Both the position numbers and the translations under genes were made by a program. The notes under the pieces are model-generated. The model was not told where the DNA came from. It ran no database searches and saw only the letters and a list, made by a program, of their open reading frames with translations. Positions 34,401-40,618 of a DNA stretch of 64,000 nt are shown in pieces; the stretch's first letter is position 1; the number at the start of each line of letters is the position of its first letter. Origin of the DNA: Bacillota bacterium. Its GTDB lineage: Bacteria; Bacillota; Clostridia; Christensenellales; Christensenellaceae. The stretch is from positions 1 to 64,000 of the forward strand of contig JAEWMJ010000045.1 of NCBI GenBank assembly GCA_023393165.1. The letters run 5' to 3'.

Positions 34401-34472
34401 AAGCAAGGGATGGAATTGCCGATTAAAATTGTATTCTCCCCGTCACGGCCAGTGGCGGTTGTAAAAATGTAA
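31428..34472 (+). CDS. SIR2-like NADase / P-loop / TPR defence protein
   Basis: 1014 residues from ATG 31428 (SD AGGTGG); the in-frame GTG at 31416 overlaps that SD. The N-terminal SIR2-like domain (about 1-230) shows FVGAGMG, FTTNYD, HLHG with the catalytic His and YTGYSNSD. A P-loop ATPase region starts near residue 365 (APAGYGTST), where the usual Walker A lysine is replaced by Thr. The C-terminal ~350 residues are TPR-like helical repeats. SIR2-STAND/TPR proteins deplete NAD+ on phage detection and kill the infected cell (Avs5- and DSR-like). The domain order fits, the exact subtype is uncertain. Confidence 0.8.
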   Translation: MIPFELKQAIDTGSAILFVGAGMGFNMINEKGDKLPDGVKLAEKIATHFSVPVDGGNKYDLAAISQYVSIKFGGKKELTAYLTELLSRIEPDEYMKWIPTVRWKAIFTTNYDNGIEKAYDNCLNPAQNYVSITHISGFSDTALKIDVPIIHLHGCLFDDKGSDIIITQQDYITYQEKKRFLFDFLKLNMATYCILYTGYSNSDPNWNEVLNDIERQLLPDKPPQSFRIDPNTNEIDSFILKGRSIITIKSTFSEFVDEAKLLFEPQTMTKDTFKTYESSIPRAFLSSFETNPAPTIRLFKAWEYVNEVTSAGTSASVHDYVRGDKPNWSIIFNNKFFIRDLEDEVYEKLLDFATSPDKTAHTCLVCAPAGYGTSTLIMSLARKLIEDGAGKIFYFRNYKDLLEGDLFFAVNTNPSDFHFFFIDNASDYANEIKKIIQHAKEAKLRFALVLGDRTNELNQANLRITKDTFFIQPLSDSEIERLIDFLSENNELNKMEYLERSHQVALIKKNYNNELFVAVREATEDKKIDAIIEDEYHGIRDDFSRNVYSIVSCFHQNTSWLRVDLLASLLGVSITEYYEKVRESLEGVIFYECLDEEMGYYAARTRHRIISSIIWNRCVTGAQRDYILHNALDNLNLAYNTDKVAFDNFIKTDTIIDSLKSLESKILFFDKACRYDPDNPYVRQHYARMLVRSGNANLALGIINQAIDLNGSIKILYHTKGYILSNIALSTPNIEIARRIYGQSEEAYYYVLNYDKKDEYCYQGLAQLYLGWAKRCKGESEKEVTLSKCEEIVEKGLQNARDKEAIWISISEIDSYLGNLDDKIISLQNAVKNSPNSSRAKFLLARALKLRGDLKDCVPLLKEIVYNNPLDYRAAMEYATILLKLNRPLDESIAIMQQSTLFGYSDSRFISMLGGLLFLNKQFKEADKVFEESFKRNFSNSKIIMFDPEDVGLFQYYIAHTKYVGRGYSLLSIKGFPDIICPGSKYNGLVLKQGMELPIKIVFSPSRPVAVVKM

Positions 34473-34598
34473 TAGGAGACCTAAAACTAAAATGGCATCA
34501 ATATCAAAATACCTACAATAAGATTATTGAAAGGAGCTGAGAGAATCTAACGCGTAACTAACAAAAGCATCTGAAAAGCCAGTATTTATAAGGATTTA
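34473..34598. other. Right end of the rpsI element
   Basis: Non-coding. Contains the right arm repeats ATCTAACG (34545-34552) and AACTAACA (34556-34563), again 11 bases apart, 36 bases before the core. Nothing else is seen. Confidence 0.6.
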
Positions 34599-34616
34599 CA
34601 GTTCTCCAAGAGATAA
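34599..34616. repeat. attR core (copy 2)
   Basis: CAGTTCTCCAAGAGATAA. Read in the rpsI frame it still codes QFSKR and a TAA stop, so it is probably an older chromosomal rpsI tail pushed 12 kb downstream. Confidence 0.85.
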
Positions 34617-34634
34617 AGACATACAGAAATTCCA

Positions 34635-34672
34635 GATCCCCTGTCCGGATGGACAGGGGATCTTTTATCTTA
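34635..34672 (+). terminator. Displaced rpsI terminator
   Basis: A perfect 12-bp stem GATCCCCTGTCC / GGACAGGGGATC with a GGAT loop, followed by TTTTATCTT. Lying 19 bases after the QFSKR-TAA copy, it is where the natural rplM-rpsI terminator would be before the element integrated. Confidence 0.8.
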
Positions 34673-34846
34673 TAGACGTGCTGCCCATTTAGAAATAGAG
34701 AACACGCTCGGGTAAGTGCGCGGTGTTATCCTGTATCAAGGATAACGCATAGCATCTTCTGGGATACGCTGAAAAGTTGAGGGCGCACAGCCGCTTCTTC
34801 TGCTGTGTCATCGTCCGTTCCCCCTGCAGCCTTTCTGTTCATATAC
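34673..34846. other. Non-coding spacer with a relic of an element left end
   Basis: No gene. Bases 34757-34780 (TGGGATACGCTGAAAAGTTG) resemble the conserved left-end block of the two rpsI elements (22574 and 39200), suggesting debris of another insertion. Confidence 0.4.
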
Positions 34847-34875
34847 TTGAATTTCTGCGGATATTCGAATATAAT
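34847..34875 (+). promoter_or_regulatory. Promoter of the LytTR two-component operon
   Basis: -35 TTGAAT (34847-34852), 17-base spacer, -10 TATAAT (34870-34875). A small hairpin ACGGG / CCCGT follows in the leader near 34899-34913. Confidence 0.7.
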
Positions 34876-34997
34876 ATATCGCGTTGTCTTGTACATAACG
34901 GGCGTAACCCGTTTCGGGCGCTCGCGGGCAATCCCTGCAGGCGCAATAAAGCCAATCAGCCCCGGAAAGAAAACCGTTTCAGAAAGAGGTAACCGAC

Positions 34998-35726
34998 ATG
35001 TTGAAAATTGCAGTTTGCGACGATGTCAGCGACGAGCTTCGGCATATCGCCGCGCTTACCAATGAATATCTGACCGGGCGCAACATAAGCGCCGATATTC
35101 GGGAGTTTTCCCATCCGGACGCGCTAATGACGGCCTGCGGGGCCGAAACGTTTCACATCTATTTGATCGACATGGTAATGCCGATGATCAGCGGACTTGA
35201 GCTTGGGCGGAGCATACGCCTCGTCAGTACGGACGCGCAGATAATCTATATCACCACAGAGCCCGGCTTTGCGCTGGACGCATATTCGGTCAATCCCCTG
35301 CACTATCTGCTAAAGCCCGTGGATAAGGAAGCGCTGTTTGCCGCTCTGGAGTTGGCGGCGGAAAAGGTGGGCTTTGGCGAGGAAACAGTAGTCACGGTCA
35401 AGACGCGGGAAGGTCTGCGCACTCTCTCCGCCGATGTTATCGCCTGCGGCGAATATGTGCGCCATACCGTGACCTACACGCTTTTAAGCGGCGAGCAGGT
35501 CGAGACATCAACCATCTCCGGCAGCTTTGCGGAGCACGTCGCGCCACTGCTGGGTGACCGGCGGTTTATCCAGCCTCACGCCGCCTTTATAGTCAACATG
35601 AGTTGCGTGGAACGGCTCTCTAAAGACGGCTTCACAGTGAAAGGCGGTGGCTTCGTGCCCGTTTCCGGCAAGCAGTTTTCCGCTGTGCGCAACGCTTATA
35701 TGAGCTATAGGATGGGGGTAGTGTGA
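34998..35726 (+). CDS. LytTR-family response regulator (AgrA/ComE type)
   Basis: 242 residues. The receiver domain has the acidic pair Asp8-Asp9, the phosphorylation site Asp58 (YLIDMVMP) and Lys106 (LLKPVD). The C-terminal LytTR DNA-binding domain spans about 130-240 (FIQPHAAFIVNMSCVERL, PVSGKQFSAVRNAY). It should be phosphorylated by the kinase encoded next and bind paired 9-bp repeats. Its stop overlaps the kinase start. Confidence 0.93.
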   Translation: MLKIAVCDDVSDELRHIAALTNEYLTGRNISADIREFSHPDALMTACGAETFHIYLIDMVMPMISGLELGRSIRLVSTDAQIIYITTEPGFALDAYSVNPLHYLLKPVDKEALFAALELAAEKVGFGEETVVTVKTREGLRTLSADVIACGEYVRHTVTYTLLSGEQVETSTISGSFAEHVAPLLGDRRFIQPHAAFIVNMSCVERLSKDGFTVKGGGFVPVSGKQFSAVRNAYMSYRMGVV

Positions 35727-36985
35727 GGATGCAGCTTTATGATATCCTGCGTGCCATCGTCACAAACGCCATGTTTGCAGTGCTTCTGTTTACGCTGGCT
35801 CGTCCAAAATACCGTCCGCAGACACTGTGGGTGTCGCTGGCGGCGATTGTGTCGCTGGATCTGGCAATGAACATCTTCTTCTATCTGAGAAACGACTATA
35901 CGACACTGGGAAAGCTGGACATACTGTTTTTCATCCTTATCGGCGTCACCGTGAAGCCACTCTTCCGTGAAACACTCATGCAGTGGGTATTCAACTGCTT
36001 CACGGCCATGAACGTCTATGCCGTCTCGGTTATTTTAAGCTATTACCTCTGCGGGCTGTTTCCATATCCGAATTACGCCATCACTGTGCTGCGCTTTCTC
36101 CTGTTTGCTGCCGCAATATTGCTGTTTCGCAAGCGTCTGCGTCCTCTCTATCGTCAGGCGGCAGAACATTGGAGCGTCTACTTTTTTGTTGCGGCCGGTC
36201 TCTTTGTGAATTTTGCATGGTATTTCATGGCAAGCGAAGATGTGGAGCGGACGCTGACAGAGAATGTTGTCCCGCTCCTGCTGCTTGTCTTGCTGACGAT
36301 GCTCGTATATATAGCAATCTATCTTTCTCTGCGAAAAACATTGCGGCAGGCGGCGCTGCGGGAAGAAAACCTGAAAATCCAGTCCGACCGGGAACTTACC
36401 CGCCAGCGTCTTTCGCTGATGGACGAGACCGTGCGGCAGATGAGCATTGTGCAGCATGACCGCCGCCACTTCAACAACACGCTGCTTTCCCTGCTGCAGC
36501 AGGGCGAAGCAGACAAGGCTGCCGGCCTCATCCGGCAGCAGAGCGAGGCGCTGCCGCAAAAGCCGCAGAGCTACTGCCAGAACATATCGGTGAACGCCGC
36601 TGTATCCTATTATGCCGAGCTTGCGCGGCAGCTGGGGGTTCGCTGTGAACTGCGGCTGGATATTCCGGAAAAGCTCGACATAGATGAGCTTTCGCTGGCA
36701 ATGGCAGTATCAAACCTTATGGAAAACGCCATTACCGCCGTCTCAGCCCTGCCTGCGGAACAGCGCATGCTGCGCTTTACCGCCGTGAACACGGGACAAC
36801 TCATTCTTGAGCTGAGCAACCCTTATGACGGCGAGGCAGTGTTGGACGAAAACGGCTTTCCCATATCTTACAAGGAGGGCCACGGCAAGGGCACTCAAAG
36901 CGTAGCCGGCTTTGTGAAGGAGTGCGGCGGCGAGCTGGCGTATAACGTTTTGGACGGTATATTCAGGGTTCGGCTGATGGTGTGA
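35723..36985 (+). CDS. GHKL-type sensor histidine kinase (AgrC-like)
   Basis: 420 residues from GTG 35723, overlapping the regulator stop; ATG 35729 is an alternative. Six predicted membrane helices fill the first ~215 residues. The H-box QHDRRHFNNTLLSLL (about 247) holds the phospho-accepting His, and the GHKL ATPase domain shows the N-box LAMAVSNLMENAITAV and the G-box GHGKGTQS. Such kinases sense peptides, but no agrB or agrD-like gene was found beside it, so the signal is unknown. Richer in GC than the neighbouring element. Confidence 0.93.
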   Translation: MRMQLYDILRAIVTNAMFAVLLFTLARPKYRPQTLWVSLAAIVSLDLAMNIFFYLRNDYTTLGKLDILFFILIGVTVKPLFRETLMQWVFNCFTAMNVYAVSVILSYYLCGLFPYPNYAITVLRFLLFAAAILLFRKRLRPLYRQAAEHWSVYFFVAAGLFVNFAWYFMASEDVERTLTENVVPLLLLVLLTMLVYIAIYLSLRKTLRQAALREENLKIQSDRELTRQRLSLMDETVRQMSIVQHDRRHFNNTLLSLLQQGEADKAAGLIRQQSEALPQKPQSYCQNISVNAAVSYYAELARQLGVRCELRLDIPEKLDIDELSLAMAVSNLMENAITAVSALPAEQRMLRFTAVNTGQLILELSNPYDGEAVLDENGFPISYKEGHGKGTQSVAGFVKECGGELAYNVLDGIFRVRLMV

Positions 36986-37036
36986 GAACAGATGTAAACA
37001 CGCTGTCAAGCGTCATTTCTTCAAAATTCGACTACA

Positions 37037-37099
37037 TTAAGTAGAAAATCGCACCTTTTAAGTAAGAAACAAACGCCCCCTTCTTTTTGATGCTATCCT
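37037..37099 (+). promoter_or_regulatory. Candidate LytTR operator and promoter
   Basis: Two direct TTAAGTA repeats at 37037 and 37058, 21 bases apart, the standard spacing of LytTR-protein sites. They lie about 30 bases before a possible -10 TATCCT (37094-37099). Placed directly after the LytTR system, they are likely its target. Confidence 0.5.
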
Positions 37100-37138
37100 C
37101 TCTGCAGGAAAGAAACGAAAAGAAGGGAGCGTTTGTTT
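37067..37138. repeat. Long imperfect inverted repeat
   Basis: AAACAAACGC..CCTTCTTTT (37067-37088) pairs with AAAAGAAGGGAGCGTTTGTTT (37118-37138), about 20 bp with one bulge. The right arm contains the SD of the following frame, so in RNA it would hide that ribosome-binding site. Confidence 0.65.
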
Positions 37139-37456
37139 ATGAGCGGAACTTCCAGACGGCGAGAAGATCAGGCGCTGTCCGCCCCAATTTCGGTGACAAC
37201 GTCTGGCCAAAACAGAGCTGTCCCGCTTTTGCGCCACGGGACGGTGCGGCGGAGTAGACCTGTTGGTACCGCGTCTACGCCGACTTCCATCTGGATAAAC
37301 CCCGTGCGCTGGATGTGGGCGTATGCTACTGGCCGAAGAAGATACAGACAGAAAAATCGAGGAACTAGCTATGAAAAAGTGACTTTAAGCATAGCCCTGA
37401 CACTGTGCATAGCGCTAACGCCGCTGCTCACCATAGCGCCAGAAGCGCGGCACTAG
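37139..37456 (+). pseudogene. Degenerate small gene, signal-peptide remnant
   Basis: A 105-codon frame with SD GGGAG but an Arg/Ser-rich composition unlike a real protein. A better-looking peptide (YADFHLDKPRALDVGVCYWPKK) lies in another frame around 37270-37350, and a signal-peptide-like TLSIALTLCIALTPLLTIAPEA lies at the end, one base out of frame with the ATG at 37371. This looks like two decayed small genes. Confidence 0.4.
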
Positions 37457-37569
37457 ATAATGATAATGTCTATGCATTCACGAAGGGATCAGCTTTACCG
37501 ACATGGAGCTTAGTGTAGCTCTTTTCCGGCCATAAGGTCGGCAATATGGAATCATTGGAGGAAATGAAC

Positions 37570-38946
37570 ATGAAAAAAAGAATTCTCTCTTTATTACTGG
37601 CGTCCGGCATGGTAATTTCTCTGGCGCTGCTCACTACCGGATGCTCACCCAAAACCAGCGCGCCTGAGACTTCCGCACCGGAGACATCCGCGCCGAAGGG
37701 CGCCGCGGCCTTGTGGAAAGCGGGCGACACAAGAAACAAGATCGTCGTCATGAGCGACATCCACCTCGGTATCGATGACAACTATACCGAAACGCTGAAA
37801 AACCGTCCGCTGATCATTGAGTTTTTGCAGCGCCTGCAAAGCACGGCAGATGTGCGCGAGCTGGTGATTGACGGTGATTTTCTGGACGAGTGGTTTCTGC
37901 CGGTCTATTATCCCAGCTACACGGATGAAAGACAGTTTTATAAAGACGTGATGGCCAACAATCAGAGCGTGATCGACGAGTTGAACAATGTGATTGACAG
38001 CGGGATAAAGCTGGTCTACGTAATCGGAAACCATGACATGACGCTGGAGGCCGACGTTTTGCAGGAAGCGATCCCTAACATCGTTCAAGCCAGGGATGCG
38101 GAAGGGCTCGGTACTTATTACACAGGCGACCGAAACGAGATCGCAATCGAACACGGGCACCGTTACGATGTGTTTTCCGCGCCGGATACGGTCTCCAACG
38201 CGGAGTTATGCGGCAATGACGATACCATTTTGCCCGCAGGGTATTTTTACGCCCGCTATGCCGCCACATGGGTGCTGGAGGGCCGTCCGAAGGTAGAGAA
38301 GGAGCTGCCGGTGGTAACGGGCGTGCCGGAGAAGACCAATACTGATCAGTATGGCGCTTATATTTATTACTCGCTTCTCAAAGACATCTCCGCGCGGATG
38401 ACGCCCAACGAGGGCCTTGACGAGAAGATATTTGATATGCACATAGCCGGATTTGACGATACATATACTTATCTTGATTTCTACCCGGCTCAGCAGGAGG
38501 ATGGAACTATTACCGCGCCGGTACTGTTCAAAAATATTCAGCGCACGTGGGACGAGCGTCAAAAGGTTAACAATGTCAAGGTTCCTAACAGCTTCATTGA
38601 GGCGGTAGCCGGAACTCTGAACTGGGAATACTATTTCAGCCAAGCAAAGGCGCAGTATCTGGAAAACCCGGACGAAAATGTGGACGTGGTCGTGTTTGGC
38701 CATACCCATGTGCCCAAATATCAGGACATGGGCGACGGGAAATACTACCTGAACGACGGAACCTGGATCGACAATAACACCGACTATCCGGACGCCACCC
38801 GCACGTTTGCGGTCATCACCACCGGCGATAAGGATACAGCCGCGCTGTACAAGTATACGGAAGACGGCTCTGTTATCGATATTGGTGCCAGCGTCAGCAA
38901 TGAAGCCGCAGAGGCTTCCGAACTGTCGGAGCCGTCGGCGGAATAA
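37570..38946 (+). CDS. Lipoprotein metallophosphoesterase
   Basis: 458 residues from ATG 37570, eight bases after GGAGG (37557-37561). Lipobox LTTGC, so it is exported and lipid-anchored, followed by a repeat linker (APETSAPETSAP). Calcineurin-like metal motifs in order: SDIHLG, DGDFLDEW, GNHDMTL, IEHGHRYD and FGHTHVPK. Closest in motif layout to the UDP-diacylglucosamine pyrophosphatase-like and YfcE-like group, but the substrate is unknown. Its position after the LytTR boxes suggests control by that system. Confidence 0.9.
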   Translation: MKKRILSLLLASGMVISLALLTTGCSPKTSAPETSAPETSAPKGAAALWKAGDTRNKIVVMSDIHLGIDDNYTETLKNRPLIIEFLQRLQSTADVRELVIDGDFLDEWFLPVYYPSYTDERQFYKDVMANNQSVIDELNNVIDSGIKLVYVIGNHDMTLEADVLQEAIPNIVQARDAEGLGTYYTGDRNEIAIEHGHRYDVFSAPDTVSNAELCGNDDTILPAGYFYARYAATWVLEGRPKVEKELPVVTGVPEKTNTDQYGAYIYYSLLKDISARMTPNEGLDEKIFDMHIAGFDDTYTYLDFYPAQQEDGTITAPVLFKNIQRTWDERQKVNNVKVPNSFIEAVAGTLNWEYYFSQAKAQYLENPDENVDVVVFGHTHVPKYQDMGDGKYYLNDGTWIDNNTDYPDATRTFAVITTGDKDTAALYKYTEDGSVIDIGASVSNEAAEASELSEPSAE

Positions 38947-39126
38947 AAGCGGCGGCAGTGAAATAGCTGGAGAGTCGGTCTACATGGCGAACGATTACTC
39001 TTTCCACGAATTTCTATCGAGACGCCATACGGTAGCCGAGAGGACTGGATGATGACAGAAAAAATGCATAACAATTAGGCGCTACTCTCTGGAAAATCGC
39101 TGATCAATTACGCGCCGCAATGGATT
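38947..39126. other. Spacer with no clear gene
   Basis: 180 bases between the phosphoesterase and attachment copy 3. Short frame relics only. The last codons before the core read as a loose match to an S9 C-terminus (APQWIQFSRR and stop). Confidence 0.35.
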
Positions 39127-39144
39127 CAGTTCTCCAGGAGGTAG
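39127..39144. repeat. Attachment core (copy 3)
   Basis: CAGTTCTCCAGGAGGTAG, differing from copy 1 by one base (A to G) and sharing its GTAG end, so it is a left-end type core. Confidence 0.8.
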
Positions 39145-39255
39145 CCTTTGGTACTTGCCAAAGCTGCTTAAATCCCTATTCTACTGGATTTCAGAAGGTA
39201 TGGGATGCGCTGAAGAGCGTTGGATATAGGTTCGTAACTGACACATTAATACTTG

Positions 39256-39516
39256 CTATAAAAGGATGTTTTTAATCAAGAAAGCATCCTTTTTTATTTT
39301 ATTGATTGTTTCTGAATAATTTATTTTATTATTCAATACTTCTTTTTTAATTAATTCATTTTGTATTATTTCAACCAAATGATTAACTTTCCGGCTTTGT
39401 TCAATGATTTCTTGTGTCTCGGATATCTTTGTGCCGTTCTTTAATGCTTTGTCAATCAGCTTATTCAATTTCTTTCGTTCTTTTGCTAACTTTCTATACA
39501 ATTGTGAATGATTCAT
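39256..39516 (-). CDS. Small Spo0E-like protein
   Basis: 86 residues with SD AAGGAGG four bases before the ATG at 39516. Two helices, the second with IIEQSRKVNHLVEIIQ, which resembles the Spo0E aspartyl-phosphatase signature SQELDxLI though the usual Asp is Asn. Spo0E proteins remove phosphate from Spo0A-P and delay sporulation. Its last codons run through the conserved terminator hairpin, hinting that a deletion joined it to the element end. Confidence 0.5.
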   Translation of the reverse strand: MNHSQLYRKLAKERKKLNKLIDKALKNGTKISETQEIIEQSRKVNHLVEIIQNELIKKEVLNNKINYSETINKIKKDAFLIKNILL

Positions 39517-39584
39517 AAAACCTCCTTAGATAATACAAAAATTGTATTTTGTTTGGGATATTCTCTATTACTGATCATGATTAA

Positions 39585-39635
39585 CCATATACGGTTATAA
39601 TATATTGGCGATTTCCAAATGTCAACCGTATACGG
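39585..39635. promoter_or_regulatory. Twin palindromic operators between divergent genes
   Basis: CCATATACGG (39585-39594) and the perfect palindrome CCGTATACGG (39626-39635) are 41 bases apart, four helical turns. They lie between the Spo0E-like and XRE genes and are probably bound by the XRE protein. Confidence 0.55.
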
Positions 39636-39705
39636 GTAATGTGTTAGGTATAAACTTGCTACCATTTTGTTATACTAACCGCCAAAGGTTGAAAGGGGTA
39701 GCAAT

Positions 39706-39948
39706 ATGACTTATTCAGATGCCATTGCTATACGTATAAGCCAGGTATGCCTGGAGAAAAAAATTACGCTCAACAAGCTGGCAACTCTTTCAGGGTTACG
39801 CCAATCAACTCTCGATAATATCGTAAAGGGAAATACAAAAAATCCTACGTTGAAAACGCTTCATCGAATCGCCGTCGGTTTAGATATAACTGTTTCCGAG
39901 TTGTTGAATTTCGATGAAATGAACGAGACGGTCTTTGAAGATGAGTAA
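39706..39948 (+). CDS. XRE-family regulator
   Basis: 80 residues. A complete Cro/CI HTH: ITLNKLATLSGLRQSTLDNIVKG. SD AAGGGG upstream. Divergent from the Spo0E-like gene. Probably the immunity-type regulator of the second element, not obviously damaged. Confidence 0.85.
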   Translation: MTYSDAIAIRISQVCLEKKITLNKLATLSGLRQSTLDNIVKGNTKNPTLKTLHRIAVGLDITVSELLNFDEMNETVFEDE

Positions 39949-40062
39949 TGAAATTAATTATAAACGCCTATAATTTCTAAGAAAAACTAATGGGACGGAT
40001 ATCTTAGGTGGAGTAGGCAGGGCCAACAACAAGAACCGTACCCTAATTTCCGTCGTACTCTC

Positions 40063-40080
40063 CAGTTCTCCAAGAGATAA
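40063..40080. repeat. Attachment core (copy 4)
   Basis: CAGTTCTCCAAGAGATAA, identical to copy 2 including the TAA end. The following 40 bases also resemble those after copy 2, including a weakened TGTCC / TGACA terminator stem. Confidence 0.8.
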
Positions 40081-40298
40081 AAAAATACGGAAATACAAAA
40101 TCCTTTGTCCAATGACAGGGAATTCTTTAGGTTCGTCTTTCTATTCTTTTGTCAGAGAGGGCGAGGAAGATTCCGATTTCTCCCTTACGCCCTCTTCGAC
40201 ACCTCTCCTGTAACCCATTAAAACCGGCCCGCAGGGGCCTCGGGTCATACTCCTCAAGCCTATCTCCAATGCTTGATCATCTGGTTTACCTCTGGTTT

Positions 40299-40470
40299 CC
40301 TGATAGGAAATATACAAAGGAGGAACTGGAAAATGGATTCAACCATGATGAACGCATACAAAGCTTGAAACCGTTCGGAAGGAACGAGACCCCAGCAGCA
40401 GGGAGAAGTCTTATTGGAGATTACTTTGAATATGGAAAAGAGCGTGAAAGAGATCGGGAGGTACGGGGAG
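40299..40470 (+). pseudogene. Relaxase C-terminal fragment
   Basis: About 155 bases nearly identical to the relaxase end at 27232-27390, coding YTKEELENGFNHDERIQ and ETPAAGRS.IGDYFEYGKERERD. No start and no catalytic domain. The overlapping membrane-protein gene keeps its SD and ATG but is stopped after 11 codons. It lies beyond core copy 4, so it is debris of a third related element. Confidence 0.85.
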
Positions 40471-40618
40471 GTACTGACGATCCTGCAAATCTAATTTGCG
40501 CAAAATTCTTGACGGTACCTCGGGCTATATTACCGCATGGGAAACCGATAATGCGTAAGTTCGGATGTTTCATATCCGGTTCTATCATGCTATACTAAAA
40601 CAAAAAAGGGGGGGAATT

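Larger units (their letters stand above)
22499..34612. mobile_element. Integrative mobilizable element in the 3' end of rpsI
   Basis: Bounded by the 14-bp direct repeat CAGTTCTCCAAGAG (22499-22512 and 34599-34612). It carries an integrase next to the left end, divergent regulators, an ATPase, oriT-like hairpins, MobC, a relaxase and cargo, but no type IV secretion or coupling protein, so it must borrow a conjugation machine. Integrase arm-type repeats lie inside both ends. The cargo half (27930-34470) is much more AT-rich than the flanks. rpsI is a known target for tyrosine-integrase elements in Bacillota. Confidence 0.88.
39127..40080. mobile_element. Remnant of a second rpsI element
   Basis: Bounded by core copies 3 (39127) and 4 (40063). 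The left end matches that of the complete element over about 170 bases: the TACTGG..TTTCAGAAGGTATGGGAT block (39182 versus 22554), a single AACTGACA arm repeat (39236) and the AAAGGATG terminator (39259). The integrase gene is gone; only a small leftward gene and an XRE gene remain. Confidence 0.75.

Noticed and set aside
22499..34612. Classification as a self-transmissible ICE
   Set aside because: No VirB4, coupling protein or other mating-channel gene is present, only MobC, relaxase and oriT-like sequence, so it is called mobilizable.
34777..35065. Two short frames (71 and 86 codons) before the LytTR regulator
   Set aside because: They overlap the promoter and leader of the regulator, have no SD and no recognisable family.
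40149..40598. 149-codon frame spanning the relaxase fragment
   Set aside because: Only the middle is homologous to the relaxase. The ends are unrelated read-through, so it is annotated as a fragment, not a gene.
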